Shown one piece after another: positions 12,870 through 23,999 of a DNA stretch of 64,000 nucleotides; the first letter of the stretch is position 1; every line of letters begins with the position of its first letter. Location: contig NC_087073.1 of the NCBI RefSeq assembly GCF_026151205.1, forward strand, positions 11,230,411 to 11,294,410, read 5' to 3'. This DNA comes from Bolinopsis microptera (Eukaryota; Ctenophora; Tentaculata; Lobata; Bolinopsidae). The notes beneath the pieces are model-generated. The model had not been told where the DNA came from. It saw only the letters and a program-made list of their open reading frames with translations, and did no database searches. A program made the translations under genes and the position numbers.

Positions 12870-13564
12870 TTTGAGCCAATAACCATTTTCAGCAGGGCTT
12901 TTGAAAAAACATTTCAAAATTCTACAAAACGGTAAAATTTCTCACTAGAATTGCTCGATAGACTTAGTAGCCCAACTAGCGACATCAAATCAGGCATTTA
13001 AATAATTGCACAGGAAATCGTAGAGCGGATATCAATCAGGATATCGTAAACCCAGTAAGAATTCTACAAAATTAAATGGTTCAAAGCTTTTGCCAGCAAC
13101 TGTATACAAGAAATGCCAGCTATAGTTCAATGACCACACGAGTAGTTAATATAGTTACCATAGTTACCATAGTTACCATGGTAACTGCATAGTTACGGAG
13201 GAGTGAATTCCTTATTAACAGGTTAAAACCATAATTACAACTGAGAGCAGTACAGACCGTGTTGTTAACAGGATGATACACCAGGTTTCAGTCAATGATG
13301 CTGCTGTTAAAGGATAGGTTAGAGTCCAGATGGCAGAGCAATTATAAAATATAAGAAAGACTTGATGACACAGGTAGGTAGGTGATGGTTATACTATATT
13401 CTCTGTCGTTGCTTGTGAACCACGGTGTCGAGTGACTTCTTTACTGTCTGAACCATCTATTTATCAATTTCATTCACAATATTTAGTTTTCATCACAATA
13501 AATAAAACTACGACGTACAATTAAAAGCTAAATGATAAGATATTGGAATGTTACATTGTCAAAA
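12870..13564. other. Intergenic, no gene seen
   Basis: Holds a short array of AGTTACCAT units that turns into its inverse (CCATGGTAAC) at 13150-13195. Otherwise AT-rich with no coding signal. Confidence 0.5.
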
Positions 13565-14143
13565 TTAGAAAAGATAGAAGAAAGTAAGGAAGATAGCAGT
13601 AAGTCCGAAGGTAGCAGCGCTGGATCTGTCTGCCTCAAGGACACATTTATCACCGTCACACTTGACATACTTTCCGCATTTTGCTTTGACGTTGGAAACA
13701 ATATCTTTTGTTTCTTCATCCTCGGCAAATGATTTGGTCAACCCTTCCTCCCATAAGTCACAGGTTGCGTCACTCATGTCAGCTTCAACATCTGTATCAG
13801 CAGGCAAGCAGACCATGGATTTTAAATCTATGGTACCGACTACTTTGATGACCGCACCTTCACCATCTTTAGTTGGCTCGCCTTTGTCATCGACCACAAC
13901 CACGTCAGATGTAGCAGTCACAGAGTAATGGAAGCATGCTTCTCCTTCAGCGCAGGTTTTGACATCGCTCTTTGAAAAGGATTGATCTGAAGCAGTGATC
14001 ATTGACATTAAGTTAGTTACCACCTCTTTTCCTTCAACAGTATTGGAGATTGAGAAGGCAGATATCTTTGAACCTCCATTGTAGCACTGTCCAGTAGCAG
14101 TTGCTGCCACAAAAAGGGCACAGAATATTGTCAGCTTCAACAT
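13565..14143 (-). CDS. Secreted, probably GPI-anchored cysteine-rich protein (Ly6-like?)
   Basis: I choose the ATG at 14143 because it places a clean signal peptide at the N-terminus (MLKLTIFCALFVAATATGQC); an in-frame ATG 48 bp upstream would add a non-signal extension. The mature part has eight cysteines, beginning QCYNGG, with CAEGEACFHYSV in the first third and KCGKYVKCDGDKC near the end. It closes with a short hydrophobic tail (AATFGLTAIFLTFFYLF) typical of GPI attachment. The CxxGxxCF spacing and late C-x-D-x-x-C cluster resemble three-finger Ly6/uPAR proteins, but the canonical CCxxDxCN box is missing. Family assignment is therefore tentative. A cell-surface role is likely. Length is 192 residues and no intron is visible. 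Confidence 0.7.
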   Translation of the reverse strand: MLKLTIFCALFVAATATGQCYNGGSKISAFSISNTVEGKEVVTNLMSMITASDQSFSKSDVKTCAEGEACFHYSVTATSDVVVVDDKGEPTKDGEGAVIKVVGTIDLKSMVCLPADTDVEADMSDATCDLWEEGLTKSFAEDEETKDIVSNVKAKCGKYVKCDGDKCVLEADRSSAATFGLTAIFLTFFYLF

Positions 14144-14191
14144 GGTTATAATAAGCCTAGCTTGGATGAATGAGATGGTTAGAGTGAACAA

Positions 14192-15380
14192 AGTTGATAG
14201 TTAATGGTGTAAGTTAATTAATTAATTGAACCAGGTCATAATGTTTCCTCGGTGGGGGCCGATTATGCATTTCCTCTTACATCATGTAAATTTTAAAGTG
14301 GCATTAGGCATTAGCAATCAATTCATTTTGCACCCAATTGCGACACAAAATTCTATTGGATATCAAATAAAACTGTGGCTAATTTGAAAATGCCAAGTAA
14401 GCATAGTGTCAACTTGCAAAACTTGAATCGTACAGATCTTTCGTGTAGAACATGTACAAAAACCAACAAGTCGACCAATGAAGTAAACCTTTGCGTACAA
14501 GATATTTAAACCCCTGCAAACAAAAAGTGATCTAGACATGCAGTGAGAGTGAAACAAATCATCATGAAAGTGAAAGTGAAACCAACTCTACTTCACAACA
14601 CTGTTTGTATAACTTTAGCTGGAAGGAAGTGCACGAGTCTCAGATTGAATAAACGCTGCACGTGACCGAGATATGTACCAACCCGCAGCCAAAAGAACTT
14701 GATGTTTGTTCAGACCTGCAAAATTTATTTCCTGGCTTATATATTATTAGTTCATAGATCTACCATCGCCCGGCACAATGGCTTAAACAACAACTCCCTG
14801 CACTTATTATGATACACGTGATAATTCATCACGTGACAACAGAGAAAGTGCAAGTTCACGCAGCTTGCTATCAAAACAATGCCCTGTTAAAACATTTCAA
14901 TTGTTATTGATTTAGATACATCAACTTCATCCTGGTTGAGATAGATTTACATTATAAAAACTAGCGAAAGGCAAACTTTCTGGGAGACGGAAGTTGTAAA
15001 GTTATTATTGCTGAATTATTGTCTTATAGTTACTGAAAGTAGTACATGAAGCTGCGTTTAACTTATGTCACATGCACATCTGCACCAGACATTGTACAAT
15101 TTTACAATACTCGACAATGAATCAAAAACTATTCGTTTTGGTGTAGCCTGGATAACCTTTGTAGTGGATACCTTCGGATTAAGAAACTGCAGCGTATACA
15201 AATTGGACTTATCGGCCGGCAGTCAGGGAACCAAACAAAAATGTAAAGTTTTACTTCTCGAAACCAAACTGACATTTTGTAGCAGACTGGCGTAGCGGGG
15301 CCGTCATGCTGCTGGAGTGCGATGGGATTCGGATTTATAAGTTAACTTGTTTTTTAATTTAAAATTTATTACGATTTCAA
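14192..15380. other. Intergenic, no gene seen
   Basis: Sequence between the cysteine-rich gene and the photoprotein cluster. There is a TTAATTAATTAA run at about 14213 and several CACGTG-type motifs near 14650-14840. A 76-codon frame at 15065-15295 lacks any recognisable feature. Confidence 0.5.
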
Positions 15381-15594
15381 CTAAATAAAATTTGACCGAT
15401 GAGATCAATGAGACATCAGAAATATGGTATCAAAAGTAAAATAATATCATAAAATCAATAAATTGGACAGCACAAATTGAAAGATGAAAAATGGGGTACT
15501 ACAAGTACGACCGGTCGTCAGATGACCATGTCGTTTGATCGGAATTGTTACATATTCTGAATGAGAAATAAAGATGCAGCTAAGTCGGGATTGT

Positions 15595-16221
15595 TCAGTA
15601 TTTGTATCCGTAAACACCATCCCACTGGGGATCGTAGGGCTCCATCCAGAACTTTCTGAAGAGATGCACCAGCTCTGATCGTTCCAGTCGTCCACTCTTG
15701 TCAGTGTCAGCCTTCTCGAAGAAGGTATAAGCAGCCTCTTGGGGCACATCAAAGGCTTTCATCATGGTCTTGAGCTCTGCAATGTCGACGGTACCATCAC
15801 CGTCATCATCCAGGACATCGTAGTAGGCGTTGGAGAGTAGGGCAATCATGGAGGGTTCGCCACGTCGTTCCCTTTCTCTCTCGGCCTCAGAGAAGACCCT
15901 GTTGGCCTCTACCCAGTCCTCTCGAGTCAGGCCCTTTACTGGATCTACTCCTTTGTTGAGGAAGAAAATGTGGACAGCCTCTCTCATCTTCTCGACCTGT
16001 TCGTCAGTAGCGTTGACCAACTGCCTCATCCTGTCGGGCCAGTAGAGGATCTCTTCCATCATCATCTTGCCGTCACTGTCGAGGTCGAAGGTGTCGAATC
16101 TCTTGTAGAGTCGTTGGAGCATCTTGGGGTGAACGTCCTCAACGTTGAACTGCCAGTCGTTTCCGACACTCCTCAGGTATTTGTAGCTCTCGTTGTTTAG
16201 CTCGTTCATGGGTCCAGGCAT
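15595..16221 (-). CDS. Ca2+-regulated photoprotein, copy 1
   Basis: A 208-residue intronless ORF starting MPGPMNELNNESYKYLRSVG. It has three canonical EF-hand loops, D46-E57 (DLDSDGKMMMEE), D138-E149 (DDDGDGTVDIAE) and D172-E183 (DTDKSGRLERSE). The second EF-hand position has lost its ligands, as in aequorin-type photoproteins. The C-terminus FWMEPYDPQWDGVYGYKY is the hallmark of ctenophore photoproteins. These proteins hold a pre-oxygenated coelenterazine and emit blue light when Ca2+ binds, in the cytosol of photocytes. The protein is identical to copy 2, which lies 385 bp upstream in transcription order. The ATG is fixed by copy-to-copy conservation. The short intergenic space leaves little room for a promoter, so co-transcription with copy 2 is possible. 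Confidence 0.95.
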   Translation of the reverse strand: MPGPMNELNNESYKYLRSVGNDWQFNVEDVHPKMLQRLYKRFDTFDLDSDGKMMMEEILYWPDRMRQLVNATDEQVEKMREAVHIFFLNKGVDPVKGLTREDWVEANRVFSEAERERERRGEPSMIALLSNAYYDVLDDDGDGTVDIAELKTMMKAFDVPQEAAYTFFEKADTDKSGRLERSELVHLFRKFWMEPYDPQWDGVYGYKY

Positions 16222-16606
16222 ATCTTAAGACGCAATTGAATCTTCAGCTAAAGTAGAGAGGGATTAAGTGAATGGAAAAAAGTGCAGGAAGTGCTTTTCA
16301 TAATAATATCTTGAATCAAATGCAGTGCATATCAGTAAATTAATTTGTCATCAAATATAAAATATCAGAAAATATTGAGCAATAGAAAAGCGGCAAAAAA
16401 TTGTGAACCGATGAGATCAATGAGACATCAGAAATATGGTATCAGAAGTAAAATAATATCATAAAATCAATAAATTGGACAGCACAAATTGAAAGATGAA
16501 AAATGGGGTACTACAAGTACGACCGGTCGTCAGATGACCATGTCGTTTGATCGGAATTGTTACATATTCTGAATGAGAAATAAAGATGCAGCTAAGTCGG
16601 GATTGT

Positions 16607-17233
16607 TCAGTATTTGTATCCGTAAACACCATCCCACTGGGGATCGTAGGGCTCCATCCAGAACTTTCTGAAGAGATGCACCAGCTCTGATCGTTCCAGT
16701 CGTCCACTCTTGTCAGTGTCAGCCTTCTCGAAGAAGGTATAAGCAGCCTCTTGGGGCACATCAAAGGCTTTCATCATGGTCTTGAGCTCTGCAATGTCGA
16801 CGGTACCATCACCGTCATCATCCAGGACATCGTAGTAGGCGTTGGAGAGTAGGGCAATCATGGAGGGTTCGCCACGTCGTTCCCTTTCTCTCTCGGCCTC
16901 AGAGAAGACCCTGTTGGCCTCTACCCAGTCCTCTCGAGTCAGGCCCTTTACTGGATCTACTCCTTTGTTGAGGAAGAAAATGTGGACAGCCTCTCTCATC
17001 TTCTCGACCTGTTCGTCAGTAGCGTTGACCAACTGCCTCATCCTGTCGGGCCAGTAGAGGATCTCTTCCATCATCATCTTGCCGTCACTGTCGAGGTCGA
17101 AGGTGTCGAATCTCTTGTAGAGTCGTTGGAGCATCTTGGGGTGAACGTCCTCAACGTTGAACTGCCAGTCGTTTCCGACACTCCTCAGGTATTTGTAGCT
17201 CTCGTTGTTTAGCTCGTTCATGGGTCCAGGCAT
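16607..17233 (-). CDS. Ca2+-regulated photoprotein, copy 2
   Basis: The 208-residue protein is identical to copy 1, with the same three EF-hand loops (residues 46-57, 138-149, 172-183) and the aromatic C-terminus that closes the coelenterazine cavity in this family. This copy has an extended upstream region: a minus-strand TATAAAA element about 210 bp before the ATG, and a pyrimidine-rich CTTTAG in the leader that could be a 5' UTR splice acceptor. It is divergently arranged with the glycosyltransferase gene that starts at 18806. The same divergent pair reappears, inverted and damaged, at 41.5-42.6 kb, which shows that the pair was duplicated as a block. Confidence 0.95.
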   Translation of the reverse strand: MPGPMNELNNESYKYLRSVGNDWQFNVEDVHPKMLQRLYKRFDTFDLDSDGKMMMEEILYWPDRMRQLVNATDEQVEKMREAVHIFFLNKGVDPVKGLTREDWVEANRVFSEAERERERRGEPSMIALLSNAYYDVLDDDGDGTVDIAELKTMMKAFDVPQEAAYTFFEKADTDKSGRLERSELVHLFRKFWMEPYDPQWDGVYGYKY

Positions 17234-17268
17234 ATCTTAAGACGGAATTGAATCTTCAGCTAAAGCAA

Positions 17269-18805
17269 AGATGGATTAAACGGCGTTATCTAAAATTACT
17301 AAAAGCGAGTTTTTGCAAGATCTCAAATTTCTTATTTATTCAAAGAATCAAACACTAACAATCTATATTTACTGAAACTGACTTGACATTCACAAAATGG
17401 AAAACTGGAAGTGATACTTTGAAGAGAAAGTATATTTGCTTTTATACCCTGGTCACTGCTTTTTGTTAATGATAATCTCGTTAGGATAACATATCCATTA
17501 ATTTCAAATTAATCATAATATCCTGGTACTCTTATTAATAACCGATTGATTATATATTATTCTTTTTATCGTAATTTGTTACGATCAATTAGTGACATTT
17601 GACTCAGGGTAATTAATTAGTATGATTAAACGTGAAACCCTGTATAGTGTAATGTAATCGATAATTAATGTGAATGTGATTATTTGAAAGGTCCAATATC
17701 TTTCAGTAAAGAAGAAATCATAGATCCTATAACTTACATCAGTGATCTAAATACGTAAAACCTACATTATTATGGTGGACTATCCTTATCACAAACTAGA
17801 ATTAGAAAGGACGGTATAAACTCAATAGAATCATTAATACCGATGTGATCATTTGAAAGGTCCAATATCTTGATCAGAAATTTTGCCAAATTATAACGGG
17901 AATCATAAGTTAAGAAGAAATACTGTAACTTACTTTTGTGATCAAATTACATAAAATTAAAATTCTTGTTATATGGGAGAGTGCAGTTAAGCTACAGCCG
18001 GACACTTTAGTTTTCGGCTCCAGTCACTTCCAAGCTTACAAGCTTACAAATATTAATAAAATGTGCATCTTCTGAATAACTTGCACTCTTCAGATGATGG
18101 TCGTCACATGCAGTTATACTGTATACTCTACATTATTCCACTCAGACATGGGCACTGTATTGTGTAAATTATTTAGTTATATTTTATATTAGCGACAGGA
18201 GAAACGCCATTGTCGGACATGAGGATAGTGAGGACTCCTCAAAATACATTTTAATAAAATATGTTCCTTCTGTAACGTCCTGAATAAATATAGTTACGAA
18301 AACAGAATTTACTACATAATTGAATCCGCTCTTAATTTCATCAGTGTTTTATTTATTTATTTTCTTCTTTAAAAAGTATATGATACGAGTTCTTTCACGA
18401 TAGGTTGCGAGCACTCAGCTAACTTCTCGTTTTTTCATATTAGCGACAAGAGAAATGCCATTGTTGGACGTGAGGAGACTCAATTAAATATATTCATTCC
18501 TTAAATATATTCCTGGATAAATACAGTTACGAAAATAATGCATCTTTATAATATTATCTCCATTGCATAGTAGCGGGGTAGTAAATACTGTGTTTCGTTT
18601 CGTTTCTTCTTCCATTGTTTCTTTATTCTTTTATTGTTTCTTAATTATTTTATTGTTTAAAGAGTTCCTAATTCTTTCTCTATGAGGTGTGCTGTTTAAT
18701 TTATCTACAGTATAGCATCATTAGTATACAGCCCTAATGTAGTATTTACTAACTTATGTACTGAATTATCTAACACTTATTAAGTTGCTCGAAAGCGTTG
18801 GAGCG
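17269..18805. other. Divergent promoter region, photoprotein copy 2 / glycosyltransferase
   Basis: No gene seen. The part up to about 17800 is shared with the region upstream of copy 4 (38890-39445). Two diverged direct repeats start at about 18188 and 18439 (TATTAGCGACA.GAGAAA, then GCCATTGT.GGAC). A motif GAAAGGTCCAATATCTT occurs at about 17685 and again at about 17857. Confidence 0.55.
17438..17448 (-). promoter_or_regulatory. TATA-box candidate for photoprotein copy 2
   Basis: Minus strand GGTATAAAAGC, about 205-215 bp upstream of the ATG. The element and its surroundings (CAGTGACCAGGGTATAAAAG) recur upstream of photoprotein copy 4. Conservation across the duplicated promoters supports function, but recent duplication explains it equally well. 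Confidence 0.5.
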
Positions 18806-20478
18806 ATGAACTGTTTGCAGAGAAATGCTTTTAAAATTGTTATGTTGTTTCTGTTGGTCAACATTATCTTTGCAGTTTTCTTGTATCCACTTTGGGATGA
18901 CCAGAACAAAATGCAGACCAGAACTTGCAAAGAAACTTAAAAGAAGTAAATGATACCAGTGGAACATTAGTGCCATCTAATAGTGCCGCCATTTTGAAAG
19001 ACGAGAAGAGCTCTCAAGTTGACCAAACTACCGGTGCGTTGAGAGAAGATTCAGATTTTTCTGATAATCAACTTCTTGTAGACGTTGCACCTGCACTATT
19101 CCGTATACAGTTTTCAAAGGAAGGCAAATGCCTTGGGGTGTCAAAAGCGAAAGACCCAGTTGTCAAATTCTGTAATCCACGAGAAAATGATGCTTTTGTG
19201 TTTATAAATGGAAAATTGATGTCGGAGGATCTCAGCTATTGTATTGGACTTGCAGTTGATCACACAAAAACGAGTGACAAATTATTGACTTTCACAGATT
19301 GTAATGTGGCGGTAAATATAGAATTAATCAATGATAAATTAGTGCAGATATCTGATATTGAATCTCAGGAAAGACTTTGTTTTTCAGCTTTAGAAACAAG
19401 TGAAGATTCTGGGTGGAAGCCAACAGATCGTCCTACTTGTGGTGTTAGGGTGGGTCTTATACGATGTCAGGGAACGGTATCATCTATCAAGCTGCTTGAA
19501 GAAACGTCTTTTATCAAAGATAGGGCAGCTCTTTTGCTTCCATTACCAGACACCTTGACTAACTCTTGTAATTTCACTGCTTGCGGAGTAAACAAGCGTG
19601 TACCTCCAGTTAGACTGTTGCAAGCTGATCAGATTGAGAGGTGTCAAAACCTCACTCGGTGTGTCACTGTGGTCACTAAAACTGCTAGGAGACCTCTGTT
19701 TGTCATAAGACTAGCCCACAGTTTGCGTAACCAGTTTAACTTGGACTTTCCAATGATAGTTATTGATGACGGACCCCACAGTTACTCTACAGAAATAATG
19801 AACGAAATTTCCAAGTTCTCAAATATGAAGTACATAATTACGGATTCGCCAGATCTTGGTATTGCTGAAGGGAGGACAATGGGTCTACAAATGGTTAAGA
19901 CAAAGTATTTCTTGTTGTTGGATGATGATATGGTTGTTACTAATCGAACTGATATTACAAAGCTAGTGGAAATATTGGATACAACAGACACCTCTCTTGT
20001 TGGCGGGGGATTTGCAGGATTTGCAGGTTTTTTATGGTTTGACGTGTTAAAAGGTGTACCAACGCTTTTTCACTCCCGTGGATCGTGCAAAACTGTTAAT
20101 CAAACTATACCAGGATTTCCTGATTGTTTACGATGTGAAATTATTACCAACACCTTCATGGCAAAAACTCAGGATGCAATTGCAGCAGGTGGATGGAGCA
20201 AAGAATTGAAGATTGTTGAACACAAAGATTTTTTCCTACGAATGAAGGCTGCAGAGAAGAAAGTTGTATACTGCCCAGCTTTCCGTGTGGTCAATGAACA
20301 CACTTCAAAGGGTGTCGAGTTTGTGGGTGGATCTAAAAAAGTGTACAACAAGTTCAAATATTATGCATTAAGAACGGTTCGAGTTAATATAATGATGAGA
20401 AGGTTATGTAACCGGTGGAATATTGTACACGTGAAGTCAACAGTCAGAAAACCTGCCTGGATAAATAAAATTAAATGA
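18806..20478 (+). CDS. GT12-like beta-1,4-GalNAc-transferase with frameshift
   Basis: An ATG at 18806 opens a 44-codon frame encoding a type II signal anchor (FKIVMLFLLVNIIFAVFLYP). The 525-codon remainder is in another frame, open from 18901. The two frames overlap only at 18901-18937, so a one-base slip lies there. The stem holds a Cys-containing, possibly beta-trefoil lectin-like region (GKCLGVSKAKD). The catalytic part matches beta-1,4-GalNAc-transferases of the GM2/GD2-synthase type: VIDDGPHSYS, LLLDDDMVV (metal-binding DxD), SLVGGGFAGF, CEIITNTFMAKT, VEHKDFFLRMKAAEKKVVYCP and a late His. Such enzymes add GalNAc to glycolipids or glycans in the Golgi. The slip may be a real mutation, programmed, or a sequencing error. 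The 3' end is duplicated at 41480-41818. Confidence 0.8.
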
Positions 20479-20534
20479 TATATTTTAAGGAAAACCGCGA
20501 TTCAAAGTTTATTGTACTTATTTGTACTTACTCG

Positions 20535-21355
20535 TACTTGAAAAGGTCTCATCCTACTCTATGATGAGAAGTTCGTACGGTACGTACTTTTAAAAATGGC
20601 TGTACCGTACGTACTAATAAAATTGGTTATAAAGTGCGATAAATGGGGTTTCGATGGAAGTCTGACTTTCGTGACAGAATATAAATAACTTGAACACTTG
20701 AAATGGCGCTACGGGCACCTAAACTTATGTCGCCGCATTCTTATTTCCATCATAAAAATAGTATTTACTCTACACCAACTGGAACATTACCGCTTGAATC
20801 ACGACACTGACGCCATGAAACTGCGAAACCCACATATTTATTGGAGGTTATATTTCTCAAACCAGAACAGTACCTGCTGAAGCAGTTAGCTGATATTGTT
20901 TTTGTTATCTTGAGCTCTTCTTTAATATGCGAAACAAATTTTAGAAACTATGAGTACATAATGGATAAAAAAAGACTCATACTCAAGCCTGAAATAGCCG
21001 AAAAACTAGTTTTTATTTATTGCAATAAAAGAATTAAAACCTGATTGTTCCTTTTTAACTTCTATTGAGTATAATTGCAGTTATTCAAATTGATTCATTG
21101 TCTTAAAAATTGTTTAATTCGACTTTAGCATTCACTGGCACCAAAATCGTGGTTTGAAATTTGCATATAATGCCTGCCAATTTTACAACAAAAATAAGGT
21201 CAAAATGGACACCCTTTTTTCAGAAAATGTTCGTAATGTAAACTGGTTGTACGGTACCTACGTACTAATAACTTTAAAAAAAAACCTTGTACCGTACATA
21301 CTTTATGCCGGGCACGGTACATACTTCTCATCTTAGATCCTACTCCTTAAGAAAC
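20535..21355. mobile_element. Inverted-end repeat element 3' of the glycosyltransferase
   Basis: The left end reads GTCTCATCCTACTCTATGAT and then GTACGGTACGTAC. The right end carries the reverse complement in degenerate form (GTACCGTACATAC ... CATCTTAGATCCTACTCC). An inverted copy lies at about 40580-41420 as part of the duplicated block. There is no coding capacity. Several 60-odd-codon frames in it have no recognisable features. Confidence 0.5.
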
Positions 21356-21453
21356 TCCTTATTCCAATGTATAAGACCAATGTACCCTGGCTAGTGTAGC
21401 TGATGCTTGTTGCTCTGCAGTTTCCATTATGATATTAACGAGTTAACGACACC

Positions 21454-21550
21454 TACCTTATCGGACCTTATTAGGACGGACATTAAATGAACGGACATTA
21501 TTATGAACGGACATTAATATGAACGCTAGAAGGCATTCAAAACCATCAAA
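21454..21550 (+). repeat. Terminal repeat of a TA-inserting element (left end)
   Basis: Starts TACCTTATCGGACCTTATT, then iterated GAACGGACATTA units and GAACGCTAGAAGGCATTC. The same end occurs at 24816 and 25386, and in inverted form ending at 26853 and 28846. Confidence 0.7.
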
Positions 21551-21872
21551 AATCCGTATTTTTTTATTTCTTTGACGTTTTTTATACCAGCTAATGATCT
21601 TTAAATACATTTTTTATGCAATAGCATATAATATAAGCGTCTTAATATACTCAATACTCAATATATTACATTGCAGCAGCCGACCGCAATACAGAACCTA
21701 GTTTTAAGTTCAACGTACAATTTTTATTTTTAAATTTTTTTGTTACGAAAACGTACTATTTATTGTTACTAAAACAATAGCATATGATATAAGAATCTTA
21801 ATACTCAACACTCAATATATTACATTACAGCAGCCGACCGTAGTATAGAACCTTTTTAAGTTCAAAAATGTA

Positions 21873-22640
21873 CAGGGTGGGCCAAAAGTCAGTACCCATA
21901 CGTTGGCCTTTATAGCTCAGTCACTGAGTGCCCAATTTAAATACTTCTTTCTGGTATGACTTAGTACCACCACTGGTTCGAGGAATTTGTCAACTCGAAA
22001 AATATTCGCGTTCATTTTTTTCAAATGGAGGTTCATTTTTACATTTATTTGATAGTTTGGATAGTCGGATCAAGCTAAATGTTATTGAATTGTGTTTGGC
22101 CATTCGAATTACGTTTGTCCTGAAAGAATTAGAACTGTAGCTTCTCAGATGACCGAGATATGAAGCATAACGAGTTTATTCATTACGTGTGATCAGGTGA
22201 TTGGTTTACCTAATCACGTGATAAGGTGCCCCCGTTAACTACCCCGTTAAACATTATGGGAATTGTTAAGGGTGCCCAATTAAGGTGTCGTGTCACGGTG
22301 TCACATAATCACCCAGTCAATTTTGTTAACGAGATACAGAAAATGCTTGATAACTTCGTTATTTCTAATCCGTTTTGCCTCATGTTTTCAGATCATATGC
22401 AACATTTGATAATCTACCGCCTCTGAAAAAAATTAGGCGTTCAGCATGTTCAGAGAAAACAATATAGGTGTTTTAATATTGAATGGGCGTGGTCTAAAAT
22501 ATTAGAATTTTCAAATTTTGACGACGGAATCCTCGAACCAGTAAGTACAGTATGCCATCTGCAAAGCAACAGCTCTCAAATATAAAACACGGCGGAGCTA
22601 TTAAGGCCAACGTTTGGGTACTGGCTTTTGGCCCACCCTG
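21873..22640. mobile_element. Mariner-like non-autonomous element, copy 1
   Basis: 768 bp with terminal inverted repeats beginning CAGGGTGGGCCAAAAG and reaching GTTGGCC, flanked by TA on both sides (21871-21872 and 22641-22642). The empty site exists at 25826-25827, where the same flanks (CCTTTTTAAG ... TTATCAAATTTAC) are joined by a single TA. No transposase frame is present. Other copies lie at 54.7 and 55.5 kb. Confidence 0.85.
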
Positions 22641-23345
22641 TATTATCAAATTTACTTACTTAGTTTTATCATTTGTTGCTACTATATACTAGCAGTAGCG
22701 GGTTCAAAGGACAATAGACGGCGCGGAACTTATTGACATTTTGATCTTAGAAAAATATTTTAATACTCTTCTATTATAAATCAAGAGGCTTGCATATAAT
22801 GAACATATTGACATGGGTGCAGAGTTGAGTCTGTACGGAACCTAGTAGTTACAAAATATTACCATAAAGTAAAGATTTATGGATGACCTCAAACAGGGTA
22901 CAGAGTGTATTTTAGGTTGGAGGGGAGCACTAGGGAGTATATTAGCATCGATAGTCAAAGAAAATATATACAAAATAACATAAAAATAAAATATACCCAA
23001 TAGAGCACATAACATATGACGAGACAGAAGACAGGACAACAAATTTTCCCCGTTACCTCTATTACTTTTACTGATGATAACATACCTAGAAAACATACCA
23101 GTTGCAACACGGTGTTGTTGAGCCGATATTCCCATGGAACTTTTAAGTACATTATTAACAGAATTGTGTCTCGCCGTTGTGTTTTGTTAGGTATTGTGCT
23201 ATAATATGAAGTAACATACATTATGCTATCACTTCGTTTGAATACATATAAATAACATCCAAATGATCAGATCCAATAGGATACTGATGCAGACAATGAA
23301 AAATTGAAATATTGAATTGGATTACCACATCAGTATCCCATTGGA

Positions 23346-23969
23346 TTAAACCACTTTGAGTGTATGATTCTGAGATAGAACTTTGCCAACACTGACATCC
23401 CAGCCTTGTATTGGGGCTGGGATGAATATCATAAAAGCCCCTAAATTGTCACACTTAGGAAATAATTTCTCGTTTCTGTTTCCATAGCGGTCTAGGAAAG
23501 CCCAAAAAACATCAAGGTAAAACAGTTTATGCCTAGAGCAGCGATCAAAGATCAAATTATTCATAGCACAAACATTACCAGGGATTTTCTCTTGTCCGTT
23601 GGGGTGGACTGGTGGAATAGCTTGTACAAAAACACGTGCATTTGGATAAAGTTTTTTTGCTGTCTTCATAAGGTCACTCACAGGGGTCTTGAGATGATTG
23701 ACACCTTGGGTACAGTACCGGATGTCGTTGGCACCGAAGCTTAAGAACAGTTTCTTTACCTGCACAAGAGGGTTCTTTGTATGATAGGCCTCAATAGATT
23801 TCTGTATAGCTGAGATCTTAAGCCAACCCTTAGCTATGTTGGTGACAGTTTCTTTACCTCTACTGAGGCGATCAGCGTCCAATCGAGCAGCAAAGGAGTC
23901 ACCAGCAAATAGCAATGAGAATGATAGACTTCTGGTGTTTTTGAGAGTCTGTGATGGGGGCTTTGGGGG
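23346..23969 (-). pseudogene. SGNH/GDSL hydrolase-like ORF, probably transposon-derived
   Basis: The open frame starts after an in-frame TAG at 23970-23972 and lacks an ATG before the domain. The first residues are a Pro-rich linker (PPKPPSQTLKN). Then come the SGNH block I, LFAGDSFAARLD (Ser nucleophile in GDS), a central block LFLSFGANDIRY (the GxND Asn) and VFVQAIPPVHPNG. The final Asp-x-x-His block of this fold is not recognisable. SGNH-like domains occur as accessory domains of invertebrate non-LTR retrotransposons, and the surroundings are transposon-rich with no flanking exons. A host gene fragment is the alternative. About 205 residues remain. Confidence 0.55.
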
Positions 23970-23999
23970 CTATCACGTACTATGGATCGATTAAAAATA

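Larger units (their letters stand above)
15392..17268. repeat. Tandem duplication of photoprotein gene, 1,012-bp period
   Basis: Matching positions in copies 1 and 2 are 1,012 bp apart. Near-identity extends beyond the ORF, from GACCGATGAGATCAATGAG on the 3' side to about 30 bp 5' of each ATG (GAATCTTCAGCTAAAG). By eye the coding parts show no difference, suggesting very recent duplication or gene conversion. Confidence 0.9.

Noticed and set aside
15830-16200. Plus-strand frames opposite the photoprotein genes
   Set aside because: They are antisense shadows that recur at every photoprotein copy because the DNA is duplicated.
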